Positions 16,130 through 24,704 of a DNA stretch of 64,000 nt are shown here, one piece after another. A model generated the notes under the pieces. It saw nothing but the letters and a program-made list of their open reading frames with translations, had not been told where the DNA came from and made no database searches. The number at the start of each line of letters is the position of its first letter. Within the stretch, counting starts at the first letter, position 1. Made by a program: the position numbers and the translations under genes. Origin of the DNA: Oscillospiraceae bacterium (GTDB taxonomy: Bacteria > Bacillota > Clostridia > Christensenellales > QALW01); the NCBI GenBank assembly GCA_022009755.1, contig CP091722.1, positions 752,001-816,000 on the forward strand, written 5' to 3'.

Positions 16130-16576
16130 ATGGCGAAATCGTCAAATCTGTATGTGCGAATCGAACCGGAACTCAAAGAACGCGCAGAAGCAATTCTAAG
16201 TGCTCTCGGAGTCCCTGTTTCCACGGCTATCACAATGTACTACAAGCAAATCGTGCTGCAACGCGGAATACCATTCAAAGCAAAACTGCCAGAGCCGCCG
16301 CTGAATGTCAATTGCAAGACTGATGCGCAGCTGGATGCCGCATTGGAGAAGGGCTATGCCGAGGCAATGGATGGACACACAATTCCTTTGGAACAGGCAT
16401 TTGAAGATATCCGTGAGGGATTGGACGGCATTGAACTCCATGAGAAAGCCTCGGAAGCTCATAAGATTATTGCAGGCATGGAAGATGTGGAAGCCGGCCG
16501 TGTAACCGACGGAGACGCAGCGTTGTCTGCAATCAGAGACAAACGGCTCTTGACATTCGGATATACCAACAGTTGA
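16130..16576 (+). CDS. RelB/DinJ-family antitoxin-like protein, no toxin beside it
   Basis: The first 50 residues (NLYVRIEPELKERAEAILSA, then LGVPVSTAITMYYKQIVLQRGIPF) match DinJ/RelB ribbon-helix-helix antitoxins. The following 95 residues are an acidic tail longer than usual. The start at 16130 follows AAAGGGGTG. It lies between the tail chaperone and tape measure genes under its own promoter, so it is probably cargo. No YafQ/RelE-like toxin is encoded next to it. It could neutralise a host or plasmid toxin, or be a plain regulator. Confidence 0.75.
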   Translation: MAKSSNLYVRIEPELKERAEAILSALGVPVSTAITMYYKQIVLQRGIPFKAKLPEPPLNVNCKTDAQLDAALEKGYAEAMDGHTIPLEQAFEDIREGLDGIELHEKASEAHKIIAGMEDVEAGRVTDGDAALSAIRDKRLLTFGYTNS

Positions 16577-16604
16577 GGAGTGACCTTTCGGGGCCGCTCC
16601 TTTT
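16577..16604 (+). terminator. Hairpin after the DinJ-like gene
   Basis: GGAGTGACC...GGCCGCTCC forms a short imperfect stem with a TTTC loop region, followed by TTTTC. It is likely to end the antitoxin transcript. Confidence 0.45.
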
Positions 16605-16613
16605 CATACCATC

Positions 16614-16679
16614 AAGCACGCTCTCATCGAGAACCTCGGACGGTTTTGTCCCAGCTTCCCGGTGAGAGGGTGCTTTTTT
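16614..16679 (+). terminator. Hairpin plus T-tract before the tape measure
   Basis: AAGCACGCTCTCATC (16614-16628) pairs imperfectly with GGTGAGAGGGTGCTT (16661-16675), then TTTTTTCATGCC. It stands a few bases upstream of the AAGGAGG of the tape measure gene. Same layout as the elements at 10165, 20559 and 26845. Confidence 0.5.
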
Positions 16680-16707
16680 CATGCCATTCACAAGGAGGTG
16701 ACGGTAC

Positions 16708-19203
16708 ATGGCAGATAATTTCGGACTGAAGATCGGTCTTGAGGGCGAAAAAGAATTCAAGAAAGCACTGGCGGACATCAACCAGGCTTTCAAGGTGCTC
16801 GGCTCCGAAATGAAGCTCGCCACCTCTCAGTTCGATAAGAACGATAAATCCGTGGAGGCACTTACCGCACGGAACAAGGTGCTGCGAAAAGAGATCGACG
16901 AGCAGACAACAAAAATCGACACCCTTCGCAAGGCTCTGCAGAATGCCGCCACCTCCTTTGGAGAGAACGACCGCCGCACCCAGAACTGGCAAATTCAGCT
17001 CAACAATGCCGAAGCCGCCCTCAACGACATGAACCGGGAACTGGACGAGAACGAAAAAGCCATCAAGGAGGGCGGCAAGACTGCGGAGGAATCCGGCAGT
17101 AAGTTTGAAGGCTTCGGCAAGGTTCTCAAAACCGTAGGTGTGGCACTCGGTGCTGTGGCCGTCGCCGCAGGTGCCGCCGCCGTGTAGCTCGGCAAAGAGG
17201 TCATCGCTGCCTATGCGGACTACGAGCAGTTGGTCGGCGGCGTTGACACCCTGTTCAAAGACTCATCGCAGGAGATCCAACGGTATGCCGCCAACGCATA
17301 CAAAACGGCCGGCCTTTCTGCCAACAAATACATGGAGACGGTGACGGGCTTCTCCACAAGCCTGATCCAGTCCCTCGGCGGTGATACCGAGAAAGCCGCA
17401 AAGTATGCGGATATGGCAATTACGGATATGTCCGACAATGCCAATAAGATGGGTACGGATATGTCCTCCATTCAGAATGCCTACCAGGGTTTTGCCAAGC
17501 AGAACTACACGATGCTCGACAACCTCAAGCTGGGCTACGGCGGCACGAAGCAGGAAATGGAGCGACTGCTTGCCGATGCGGAGAAGATATCCGGTGTCAA
17601 GTACGACATTTCCTCCTATGCAGATGTGGTGGAAGCCATTCACGTCATGCAGGAGAGCATGGACATTGCCGGTACGACCGCCAAGGAAGCGGAGGCTACC
17701 ATTTCCGGCTCTGTCAATGCGCTGAAATCCGCCGTGTCGAACCTCATCGTAGGTTTCGGCGATGCGGACGCTGACATGGAGCTGCTGTGCAACAACATGG
17801 TAGACGCTTTCAAGACCGTAGTGGCGAATATAACGCCGGTCATTGAAAACATCGTTGCGGCTCTGCCCACGGCGCTGGATGCTCTGCTGACGGCTGTAGG
17901 TGAACTGCTGCCCACACTGCTGGAAGCGGTCACCGAACTGTTCTCGCAGGTGCTGGAAACGCTTCTGTCCCTGCTTCCGCAGCTTATCCCGGCGGCGGTG
18001 TCCGCGCTCATGACCATCGTGAACACGCTGATTGAGAATCTGCCACTGCTTATTGAGGCTGCGGTTCAGCTGGTGTCCACGCTGGTGACCGGCATTGCGG
18101 ATGCACTGCCCACGCTCATTCCGGCAGCGGTGCAGGCTATCGTCACCATCGTGCAAGGTCTGGTGGACAGCCTGCCGATGCTTTTGGATGCGGCACTGCA
18201 GCTTATCACCGGGCTTGCGCAGGGACTCTTGGACGCAATACCCGTGCTGATTGCCGCTCTGCCGGAAATCATCAACGGTATCATTACGTTTCTGCTGGAC
18301 TCCATTCCGCAGATCATCGAAACGGGCATTCAGCTTCTGACCTCACTGGTGACTGCCTTGCCGGAAATCATCACGGCAATCGTGGAAGCTATCCCAAAAA
18401 TCATTGACGGCATCATCACCGCTGTGTTGAACGCCATACCCCAAATCATCCAAGCGGGTATCGACCTGCTGATCTCGCTGATACAGGCTTTGCCGCAAAT
18501 CATTACGACCATCGTGCAGGCCATTCCGCAGATCATCTCCGGTATTGTCAACGCACTAATTGGAAACATCGACAAGATCATCATGGCAGGCGTTCAGTTG
18601 TTCGTTGCCCTGATTGAAAACCTGCCTACCATCATTGTGGAGATCGTCAAAGCCGTACCGCAGATCATTGCGGGTATCGTGAGCGCCTTCGGCTCTCTGA
18701 TGTATAAGATCGTGGAGATCGGCGGCAACATCGTCAAGGGACTGTGGAGCGGCATTACCCAGCTTGCCTCGTGGCTGTGGGATAAGGTGTCCGGGTGGAT
18801 CTCCTCCATCTGGGACGGCATCTGCGATTTCTTCGGTATCCATTCGCCCTCGAAGGAGATGGCATGGGTTGGTGAAATGCTGGTCAAGGGTCTTGCAGGC
18901 TCCATTGACGACAACGGCGATGAAGCGGTTAAAGCCGCAGAAGGTATGGCCGAGGACATCAACGGTGTCATGGGCGACCTTGCCCATGATATGCAGACGG
19001 CTCTGCCCACCGACTTTGATGTGAACGGCTCTATCCGCTCCGCCGTGGACGGCGTGGTCGGCAAGGCGGCGTCCGCTTTCACCATTGCCCTGAACATCAC
19101 GAACTTCAACAATTACAGCAGTGAGGACATCCGTCAGCTTACCACCGAAGTCATGGAAACGGCGAACCAATTCGCCCAGCGGAAAGGAGTGGTTTTCGCA
19201 TGA
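16708..19203 (+). CDS. Tape measure protein (in-frame TAG at 17185)
   Basis: Spans 831 codons. Residues 1-150 form a coiled coil (VLRKEIDEQTTKIDTLRKAL); ISGSVNALKSAVSNLIVGFG lies further on. The centre holds about 15 amphipathic repeats of the 'LPxIIxxIVxAIPxII' kind, then a C-terminal WISSIWDGICDFFGIHSPSK segment found in many tape measures. It sets tail length. Codon 160 is TAG where LGKEV follows; a single base change from AAG or CAG would remove it. Without suppression only a 159-residue fragment would be made. Confidence 0.9.
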
Positions 19204-19934
19204 GCTATTTTACCTACAACGGCCACAGCTCCGCTGATTTCGGCCTGCATATCGAGAAGAAGGATGTGTTCTCTGCGCCGGAGTACGATGCGGAGTTCAT
19301 TTCCATTCCCGGCAGGAGTGGCGACATCATCAACCCGAACCGCCGCTTTGCCAACATCAAAGTCACCTACACGGTGTTTCTCGCCCGGAAGAACGCAGCC
19401 GCCCTTGCATCCGTCCTGCGGGACATCAAGGGCTGGCTGTATTCCGATCCGGACAGATACCACGAACTCTCCGACTCTTACGATGCGGAATACTTCCGCT
19501 ATGGCGTTATCTCCGGCAATCTGGACATTGAAGAACAGCTGAACAAGGTCGGCAGCTTCACCGTGACCTTCAACTGCAAGCCGTATAAATACAGTTTTGC
19601 GGGACAGGAGGTTTTAGCATCCGGCACCAGAAGGTTGTCTGTAACCAATCCCACCGCTTTCACAAGCAAACCGTACATCAAAATATATGGAGGCGGCACA
19701 GTACGGCTTATGATTCAGCCGGAGGGCGAAGGTACGAACCTGTGGACGATTTCAGAGGTCGACGAAACCATCGAAATTGACAGCGAACTTATGAATTGCT
19801 TTAAGGATACCACCCTCAAAAATGATACCGTTACCGGCGACGGCTTTCCTATGCTCAAGCCGGGAATGACCACCATCGCCTGTGCAGGAAATGTGCAGCG
19901 GATCGAGGTCATTCCGAGGTGGCAGTGCTTATGA
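19200..19934 (+). CDS. Distal tail protein (Dit)
   Basis: 244 residues. MSYFTYNGHSSADFGLHIEK and the SIPGRSGDIINPNRRFANIK motif are standard for siphophage Dit (Sipho_tail), with a carbohydrate-binding-like C-terminal half (YIKIYGGGTVRLMIQPEG). It forms the ring between tail tube and baseplate. The start overlaps the tape measure stop. Confidence 0.9.
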   Translation: MSYFTYNGHSSADFGLHIEKKDVFSAPEYDAEFISIPGRSGDIINPNRRFANIKVTYTVFLARKNAAALASVLRDIKGWLYSDPDRYHELSDSYDAEYFRYGVISGNLDIEEQLNKVGSFTVTFNCKPYKYSFAGQEVLASGTRRLSVTNPTAFTSKPYIKIYGGGTVRLMIQPEGEGTNLWTISEVDETIEIDSELMNCFKDTTLKNDTVTGDGFPMLKPGMTTIACAGNVQRIEVIPRWQCL

Positions 19935-19964
19935 AAAGCGAACAATCTGCTTTCCACTTCCTAA

Positions 19965-19993
19965 TTGTGTTTTTAGACAGTATATGGTATCAT
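19965..19993 (+). promoter_or_regulatory. Promoter of the HEPN-like gene
   Basis: TTGTGT, 17-nt spacer, TATCAT (19988-19993), 24 nt before the start. It lies in an AT-rich patch unlike the surrounding late genes. Confidence 0.5.
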
Positions 19994-20017
19994 TTCTCTT
20001 GAAGTGGGGTGATTTCA

Positions 20018-20530
20018 TTGGCGAGAAAGATGGCACAGTATCAAAGAAATTTTGAAACTTCTATCGGTATGTCAAACAGAAACTTCCAGAAGATAGTGAG
20101 CTTCTATCTTTTTGAATGCCCTGTTGCAGGAAAAAGTAAAAGAGGAAAAAAGTTTGATGACTACGGGATAAAGGGGCAGGCCGCCTTTGCAAGATTAAAA
20201 AAAGCGATGTTGCTCAACGCCACAACATCGCTTCAGAACAATTACTTGCCTTGCCGTCAGAATGAACTGTCATCTGCATTTGAGCGCGTAAAAAGCATTG
20301 CGCCCACTGACGAATACTGTGTTTTTCTGAAATACGATGAAAAAACTGTAATGCAGTCACTCTATTCCGCCATACGCAATGCCTTTGCGCATGGAAGTTT
20401 CAGCGTAAAAACATATTCAGGAGTGCGAATTTATTTTTTTGCAAATTTTGATGGATATCTAAAGGCAGAAATCATCTTACACGAAGATACGCTATTGAGT
20501 TGGATTGACTGCATCAAATCTTTTGAATAG
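20018..20530 (+). CDS. HEPN-like cargo protein with R-x4-H motif
   Basis: About 170 residues, markedly more AT-rich than its neighbours. It is mostly helical and carries RNAFAHGSF near residue 120. R120 and H125 make the R-x4-H signature of HEPN ribonucleases, in the setting usual for pEK499-p136-like HEPN domains. HEPN proteins act in abortive infection, toxin-antitoxin and RNA-decay systems. It has its own promoter and interrupts the Dit-endopeptidase pair, so it is probably a lysogeny-expressed moron. I choose TTG 20018, just after GGGGTGAT; GTG 20009 and ATG 20030 are alternatives. No antitoxin partner is seen. Confidence 0.65.
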   Translation: MARKMAQYQRNFETSIGMSNRNFQKIVSFYLFECPVAGKSKRGKKFDDYGIKGQAAFARLKKAMLLNATTSLQNNYLPCRQNELSSAFERVKSIAPTDEYCVFLKYDEKTVMQSLYSAIRNAFAHGSFSVKTYSGVRIYFFANFDGYLKAEIILHEDTLLSWIDCIKSFE

Positions 20531-20558
20531 TGCAAATAAATAATCCAATGTGATTTTT

Positions 20559-20585
20559 AAGAGTCGAGAAATCGGCTCTTTTTTT
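20559..20585 (+). terminator. Hairpin plus T-tract before the tail endopeptidase
   Basis: AAGAGTCGA pairs with TCGGCTCTT (one wobble) around a short loop, then T7. The sequence TTTTTTTATGCCCTGAAGGAGG leads directly into the next ribosome binding site. Confidence 0.65.
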
Positions 20586-20609
20586 ATGCCCTGAAGGAGG
20601 TGACAGTTT

Positions 20610-22425
20610 ATGTTTCCAGTCCTATACCCGCCCAATGCCACGGATTTTTCCACCTTCGGTCTTGGTGTGCTGACGGATACCATCTCTTGTGAGGTCACCG
20701 AGGAGCGAAACGGTGTATTTGAGTGCCTGCTGAAATATCCCGTGAGCGGTCAGCACTACAGGCTTATCATCAAGGAGTGCATCATCAAGGCAAAGCCCAA
20801 CGACACCGCCGCCGACCAGGCATTCCGCATTTACCGCATCACGAAGCCATTGAACGGCATCGTCACCATCTACGGTCAGCACATTTCTTACGACCTTGCC
20901 AATGTGCCGGTACTTCCGTTTTCGACCGAGAGCCGCTCTCCGCAACTTATCCTTTCGCAGCTCCTTGCCGGAGATACGCGCTTCACGGGATGGACGGACT
21001 ACTCGGACGCAAAGGCATTTTCCGTCGCCCAGCCGAAAAGCGTCCGTGCCTGTCTCGGCGGTACAGAGGGTTCCATGCTCTCAAAATGGTACGGCGAGTT
21101 TGAGTGGGACAACTTCACGGTGAAGTTCCATTCGCACCGTGGGCAGAAGACCGGCGTAATCATTGAATACGGCAAGAACCTCACCGCCCTGGAGCAGGAC
21201 GAGGACAACAGCGGTGTGTATACCGCACTGCTCCCGTATGCCGTATACACACCGGAAGGCTCGGACACCGAAACGGTGGTCACGCTGCCGGAGGTAACGC
21301 TCCCCATCGTGACCTCGGAGATCGTCCGGGCGAAACGCTCATCATGGATTTCTCCGACCAGTTCGGCAGCGATACCGTTATCACGGAAGAAGCACTGCGA
21401 ACAAAAGCTAAAAGCTACATCAAGGCCAATCCGCTGGGAGCAACCATTCCCACGGTGAAGGTATCCTTTGAGCCGCTCTGGAAACAACCGGAGTATTCGG
21501 CACTCTTGGAGCGGGTCAACCTTTGCGATACCGTCACCATTCGGCACTCGCTGCTGGGTGTCAGCGTGTCGGCTATGGTCATTGAAACCGTGTACGACAC
21601 CCTTGCTGAGCGGTACAAGAGCATTTCCCTCGGTCAGAGCAAGTCCAGCATGATCACCACCATCTCCGAGGTGCAGTCCACGGTGGACAAGGTGGAATCC
21701 ACGGTGGGACGCTTTCCGAAGCTGCTCCAAACCGCCATCGGCAAGGCTACAGGGCTTATCACCGGTCAGAGCGGCGGCTATGTGGTCATCCACACCAGCG
21801 AGGAAAACGGACAGCCCTATGAGCTGCTCATTTTGGACGCCCCATCCATTGACGAAGCCGTGAATGTCTGGCGGTGGAATGTGGGTGGCTTGGGATTTTC
21901 CCATAACAGCTACAACGGCCCCTATGAAACCGCCATCACGGCAGACGGACAGATCGTCGCAGACTTCATCACCTCCGGCTCTTTGATGGCGAACATCATC
22001 AAGGCGGGTGTTATCCAGTCTCAGGACGGTTCGTCTTATTGGGATTTGGAGAGCGGCGAGGTCGTGCTTCGTGCGTACGCCACCAGCAAGGAGGTCACCG
22101 AGGTCAGCGACCGCATTACCACCATTGAGGAGCAGAAAATGCTCCGGCTCGTCATCATCTCGTCCAACGGGAACATCTTCAAACGGCAATGTGAAAACGC
22201 TGCTTTCTGCCAAGGTGTACTCCTGGGACGAGGACATCACCGACGCGCTGGACGCCAACCAGTTTATCTGGACAAGGGTGTCGGAGGATACGGAAGCGGA
22301 CAAGGTCTGGAATGAACAGCATTTCGGCGGCGCAAAGTCCGTGGTCATCACCGGTGCGGATGTCAAAATCCGCGCCACTTTATTGTGACCTCATCGACAC
22401 CACGACCAGGCAGAGCCTGTTATAA
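20610..22425 (+). CDS. Tail endopeptidase / tail-associated lysin (three frameshifts)
   Basis: The N-terminus (ISCEVTEERNGVFECLLKYP, then YDLANVPVLPF) belongs to the prophage endopeptidase-tail family (tip/hub protein). Frames break at about 21329 (one G), 22181 (two A) and 22379 (one T), each in a homopolymer. Repaired, the chain runs about 605 residues and ends ATFYCDLIDTTTRQSLL. The later part has a coiled coil (TTISEVQSTVDKVESTVG) and an Ig-like unit with NGNIFKNGNV that recurs twice in the next gene. It should contact and perhaps cut peptidoglycan at infection. Confidence 0.82.
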
Positions 22426-22439
22426 CGGAGGAATTCACT

Positions 22440-23597
22440 ATGGCAACCGCAGAACCCACAACAGAAACCGGCACAGTGTCCGTTTCTGATACAACAACTT
22501 CAAAGGAGGCTTCTCACATGAGCAAAGCACAAGGTCAGTTTACCATCATCGACTACAATGACGCACTGACGCTGACTGGGTACATCGGCTCGAACCTCGC
22601 CAAGACACAGATGTATAACCCCGACAACGGCAGTTATACCCCGGACTGGAAAACGAAGAACCTCGTTCTGACGCCCAGCCTGTATGTTATCGGCACCACT
22701 GCCGATCAGATTGCTACCGCCAATGTCACCTCGGTCAAGTGGTATGTGGGCGACAGCAACACCGCCATCACCGCAGGCGCGAACTATGGACTGAGCGGTG
22801 CCAAGAGCCACATTCTCACGGTCAAGGCCAATGTCATGGCAGAGCTGCCCGGCATCGACTACCGCTGTGTCATCACCTACAAGGACGAAAGCACCGGTCT
22901 GTCGCTGACCCATCCGCTGACCATTTCCTTCTCCCGTGTGGTCAACGGTTCCGGCATCGTCGATCTGCTGGTCACCACACCCAACGGAAATGTGTTCAAG
23001 AACGAGGAGGTCGCCAGTCTGACCGCCAAGGCCGAGCTGTGGCGCGGTTCTACGGTGGATACCACCAAGGTCAGCTATAAGTGGGCGGTCATGGACGCTT
23101 CCGTCACTGCCACTTCTTCTACCGGATACGATGCAGACTTCGGCATCGGCTGGCGCAAGCTCTCGGATACCGCCGACAAATACACCGGCACGGCGACCAA
23201 TACCCTCACGGTCTATGCCACAGCGGTAAACAGCTACGCCGTGTTCAAGTGCTGTGCCCAGGACACGGATTCCGCATCGGCTTCTTATAACACGAAGTTT
23301 TTCGATGTGGCGACCTTCATCGACAACTCCGACCCCCTGCAGATCATCGTCACCTCCACGGGCGGTGATGTGTTCAAGAACGGCCAGGGCACGACCGTGC
23401 TGACCGCCGTCTGCTATCAGGCGGGGTCTGAAGTGGATGCAGCCGGAAACGGCAGTTACACCTGGACGAAGTACAACAAAGATGGTGTAGTTGATACTTC
23501 ATGGGGAACCAACGGCAGCAAAACCGGCAAGACTCTGTCGGTGTCCAGCGCCGATGTGGATACCAAGGCAACCTTTATGGTCGTTGTGGCAATCTGA
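22440..23597 (+). CDS. Baseplate/tail protein with Ig-like repeats
   Basis: 385 residues. Two repeats begin TTPNGNVFKNEEVASLTAK and STGGDVFKNGQGTTVLTA, each ending in a DxxxKATF-like strand; a third copy ends the previous gene. These are Ig-like beta-sandwiches, as used in tails for host adhesion. Two starts are plausible: ATG 22440 (after CGGAGG) and ATG 22518 (after AAAGGAGG, giving MSKAQGQFTII). The first adds a low-complexity Thr/Ser/Glu leader. No known receptor domain is visible. Confidence 0.7.
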   Translation: MATAEPTTETGTVSVSDTTTSKEASHMSKAQGQFTIIDYNDALTLTGYIGSNLAKTQMYNPDNGSYTPDWKTKNLVLTPSLYVIGTTADQIATANVTSVKWYVGDSNTAITAGANYGLSGAKSHILTVKANVMAELPGIDYRCVITYKDESTGLSLTHPLTISFSRVVNGSGIVDLLVTTPNGNVFKNEEVASLTAKAELWRGSTVDTTKVSYKWAVMDASVTATSSTGYDADFGIGWRKLSDTADKYTGTATNTLTVYATAVNSYAVFKCCAQDTDSASASYNTKFFDVATFIDNSDPLQIIVTSTGGDVFKNGQGTTVLTAVCYQAGSEVDAAGNGSYTWTKYNKDGVVDTSWGTNGSKTGKTLSVSSADVDTKATFMVVVAI

Positions 23598-23609
23598 GGA
23601 GGTGGTGAG

Positions 23610-24692
23610 ATGATCGCATCGGCTCAGTTTACGATTATCAGTCTCTGCGATGTGGTCACCTCGGACACACCGCCGGAGAACCCCTATGAGGGGCAGCTCT
23701 GGGTGGACACCTCCGTGACCCCGCCGGAAACGAAGATATGGGACGGAAATGAATGGGTGGTGCAGAACGACATTGAAACGATCCGCACCACCATTTCCAT
23801 TCTGACCGAGAAGGACGCACAGTTTCAGCAGACCATAGACGGGCTGAATAGTTATGTGGCGACCCTCACCGAAACCGTGGAAACGGTGTCCAACGACCAG
23901 GGCGTCCTGGAGGAACGGGTACTGAACTCCGAAAGCCGGGTTTCGGAGCTGGAACACACCGTGGATGGGCTGTCCGTCACCATGCAGGAGCAGTACATCG
24001 GCGGCATCAACTATGTGCAGAACTCCTCCGGGCTGAACGGCATCACGGACGATTGGAGCTACTCCGGCACGGTAAAAACGGACACCTCCACGGATACCCA
24101 GAACAACACCATTTCCGACTCCTGCTTTGTGCTGGGAGCTTACTCCTCGCTGTCGCAGTACATCCGAGGTGTCGTTCCCGGCACTTACACGATCTCGGTC
24201 CGGGCAAAGAAAACCTCGACCATGTCCGGGTATTTCTATGTGACCTACAACGGCAACAAAACCAAGTACCTGTTCAATAAGTCCACGGCATTTGACTGGA
24301 CGGACTATTCCGTAACGCTCACGGATGTGACCGACCCCACGCTGCGTATTTACTGCTACTGTCGGGATGCATCCGTCTATCTCGCGGACATCATGATCTC
24401 CGAAGGCGCGATTCCACGGAAGTGGACTCCTGCTCCCAACGAGATCTACACGCAGGAGGTCAAGATCGATAAGCGGGGCATTGAGGTATCCAACAGCGCA
24501 TCGTCCCAGCGGACGGTCATTACGAACACGGAGTTCGCCGGTTATTACAACGATGAGGTGATTTTCACCCTGAACAAGGATGAAACACAGACCAAGAAAA
24601 CCACGGTTGACGGCGAGCTGACCGTGGGCAAAACGAAGTTTGTCCCGATGCCGACGGCGTCCGAAGGGCTGAACATCGTCATTCTGGATTAA
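23610..24692 (+). CDS. Baseplate/tail fibre protein with coiled coil and carbohydrate-binding-like domain
   Basis: 360 residues. Layout: an N-terminal GQLWVDTSVTPPETKIWDG segment common in phage fibres, a long coiled coil (TISILTEKDAQFQQTIDGL, then ETVETVSNDQGVLEERV), then a jelly-roll-like region (GVVPGTYTISVRAKKTSTMS) resembling carbohydrate-binding modules. It probably trimerises and binds the cell surface. Ribosome binding site GGAGGTGG overlaps the end of the previous gene. Confidence 0.72.
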   Translation: MIASAQFTIISLCDVVTSDTPPENPYEGQLWVDTSVTPPETKIWDGNEWVVQNDIETIRTTISILTEKDAQFQQTIDGLNSYVATLTETVETVSNDQGVLEERVLNSESRVSELEHTVDGLSVTMQEQYIGGINYVQNSSGLNGITDDWSYSGTVKTDTSTDTQNNTISDSCFVLGAYSSLSQYIRGVVPGTYTISVRAKKTSTMSGYFYVTYNGNKTKYLFNKSTAFDWTDYSVTLTDVTDPTLRIYCYCRDASVYLADIMISEGAIPRKWTPAPNEIYTQEVKIDKRGIEVSNSASSQRTVITNTEFAGYYNDEVIFTLNKDETQTKKTTVDGELTVGKTKFVPMPTASEGLNIVILD

Positions 24693-24704
24693 GGAGGCAG
24701 GACT

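Noticed and set aside
16708..19203. Phage-wide recoding of TAG
   Set aside because: Only the tape measure has an internal TAG; other late genes are open without it, and no suppressor tRNA is seen in the window.
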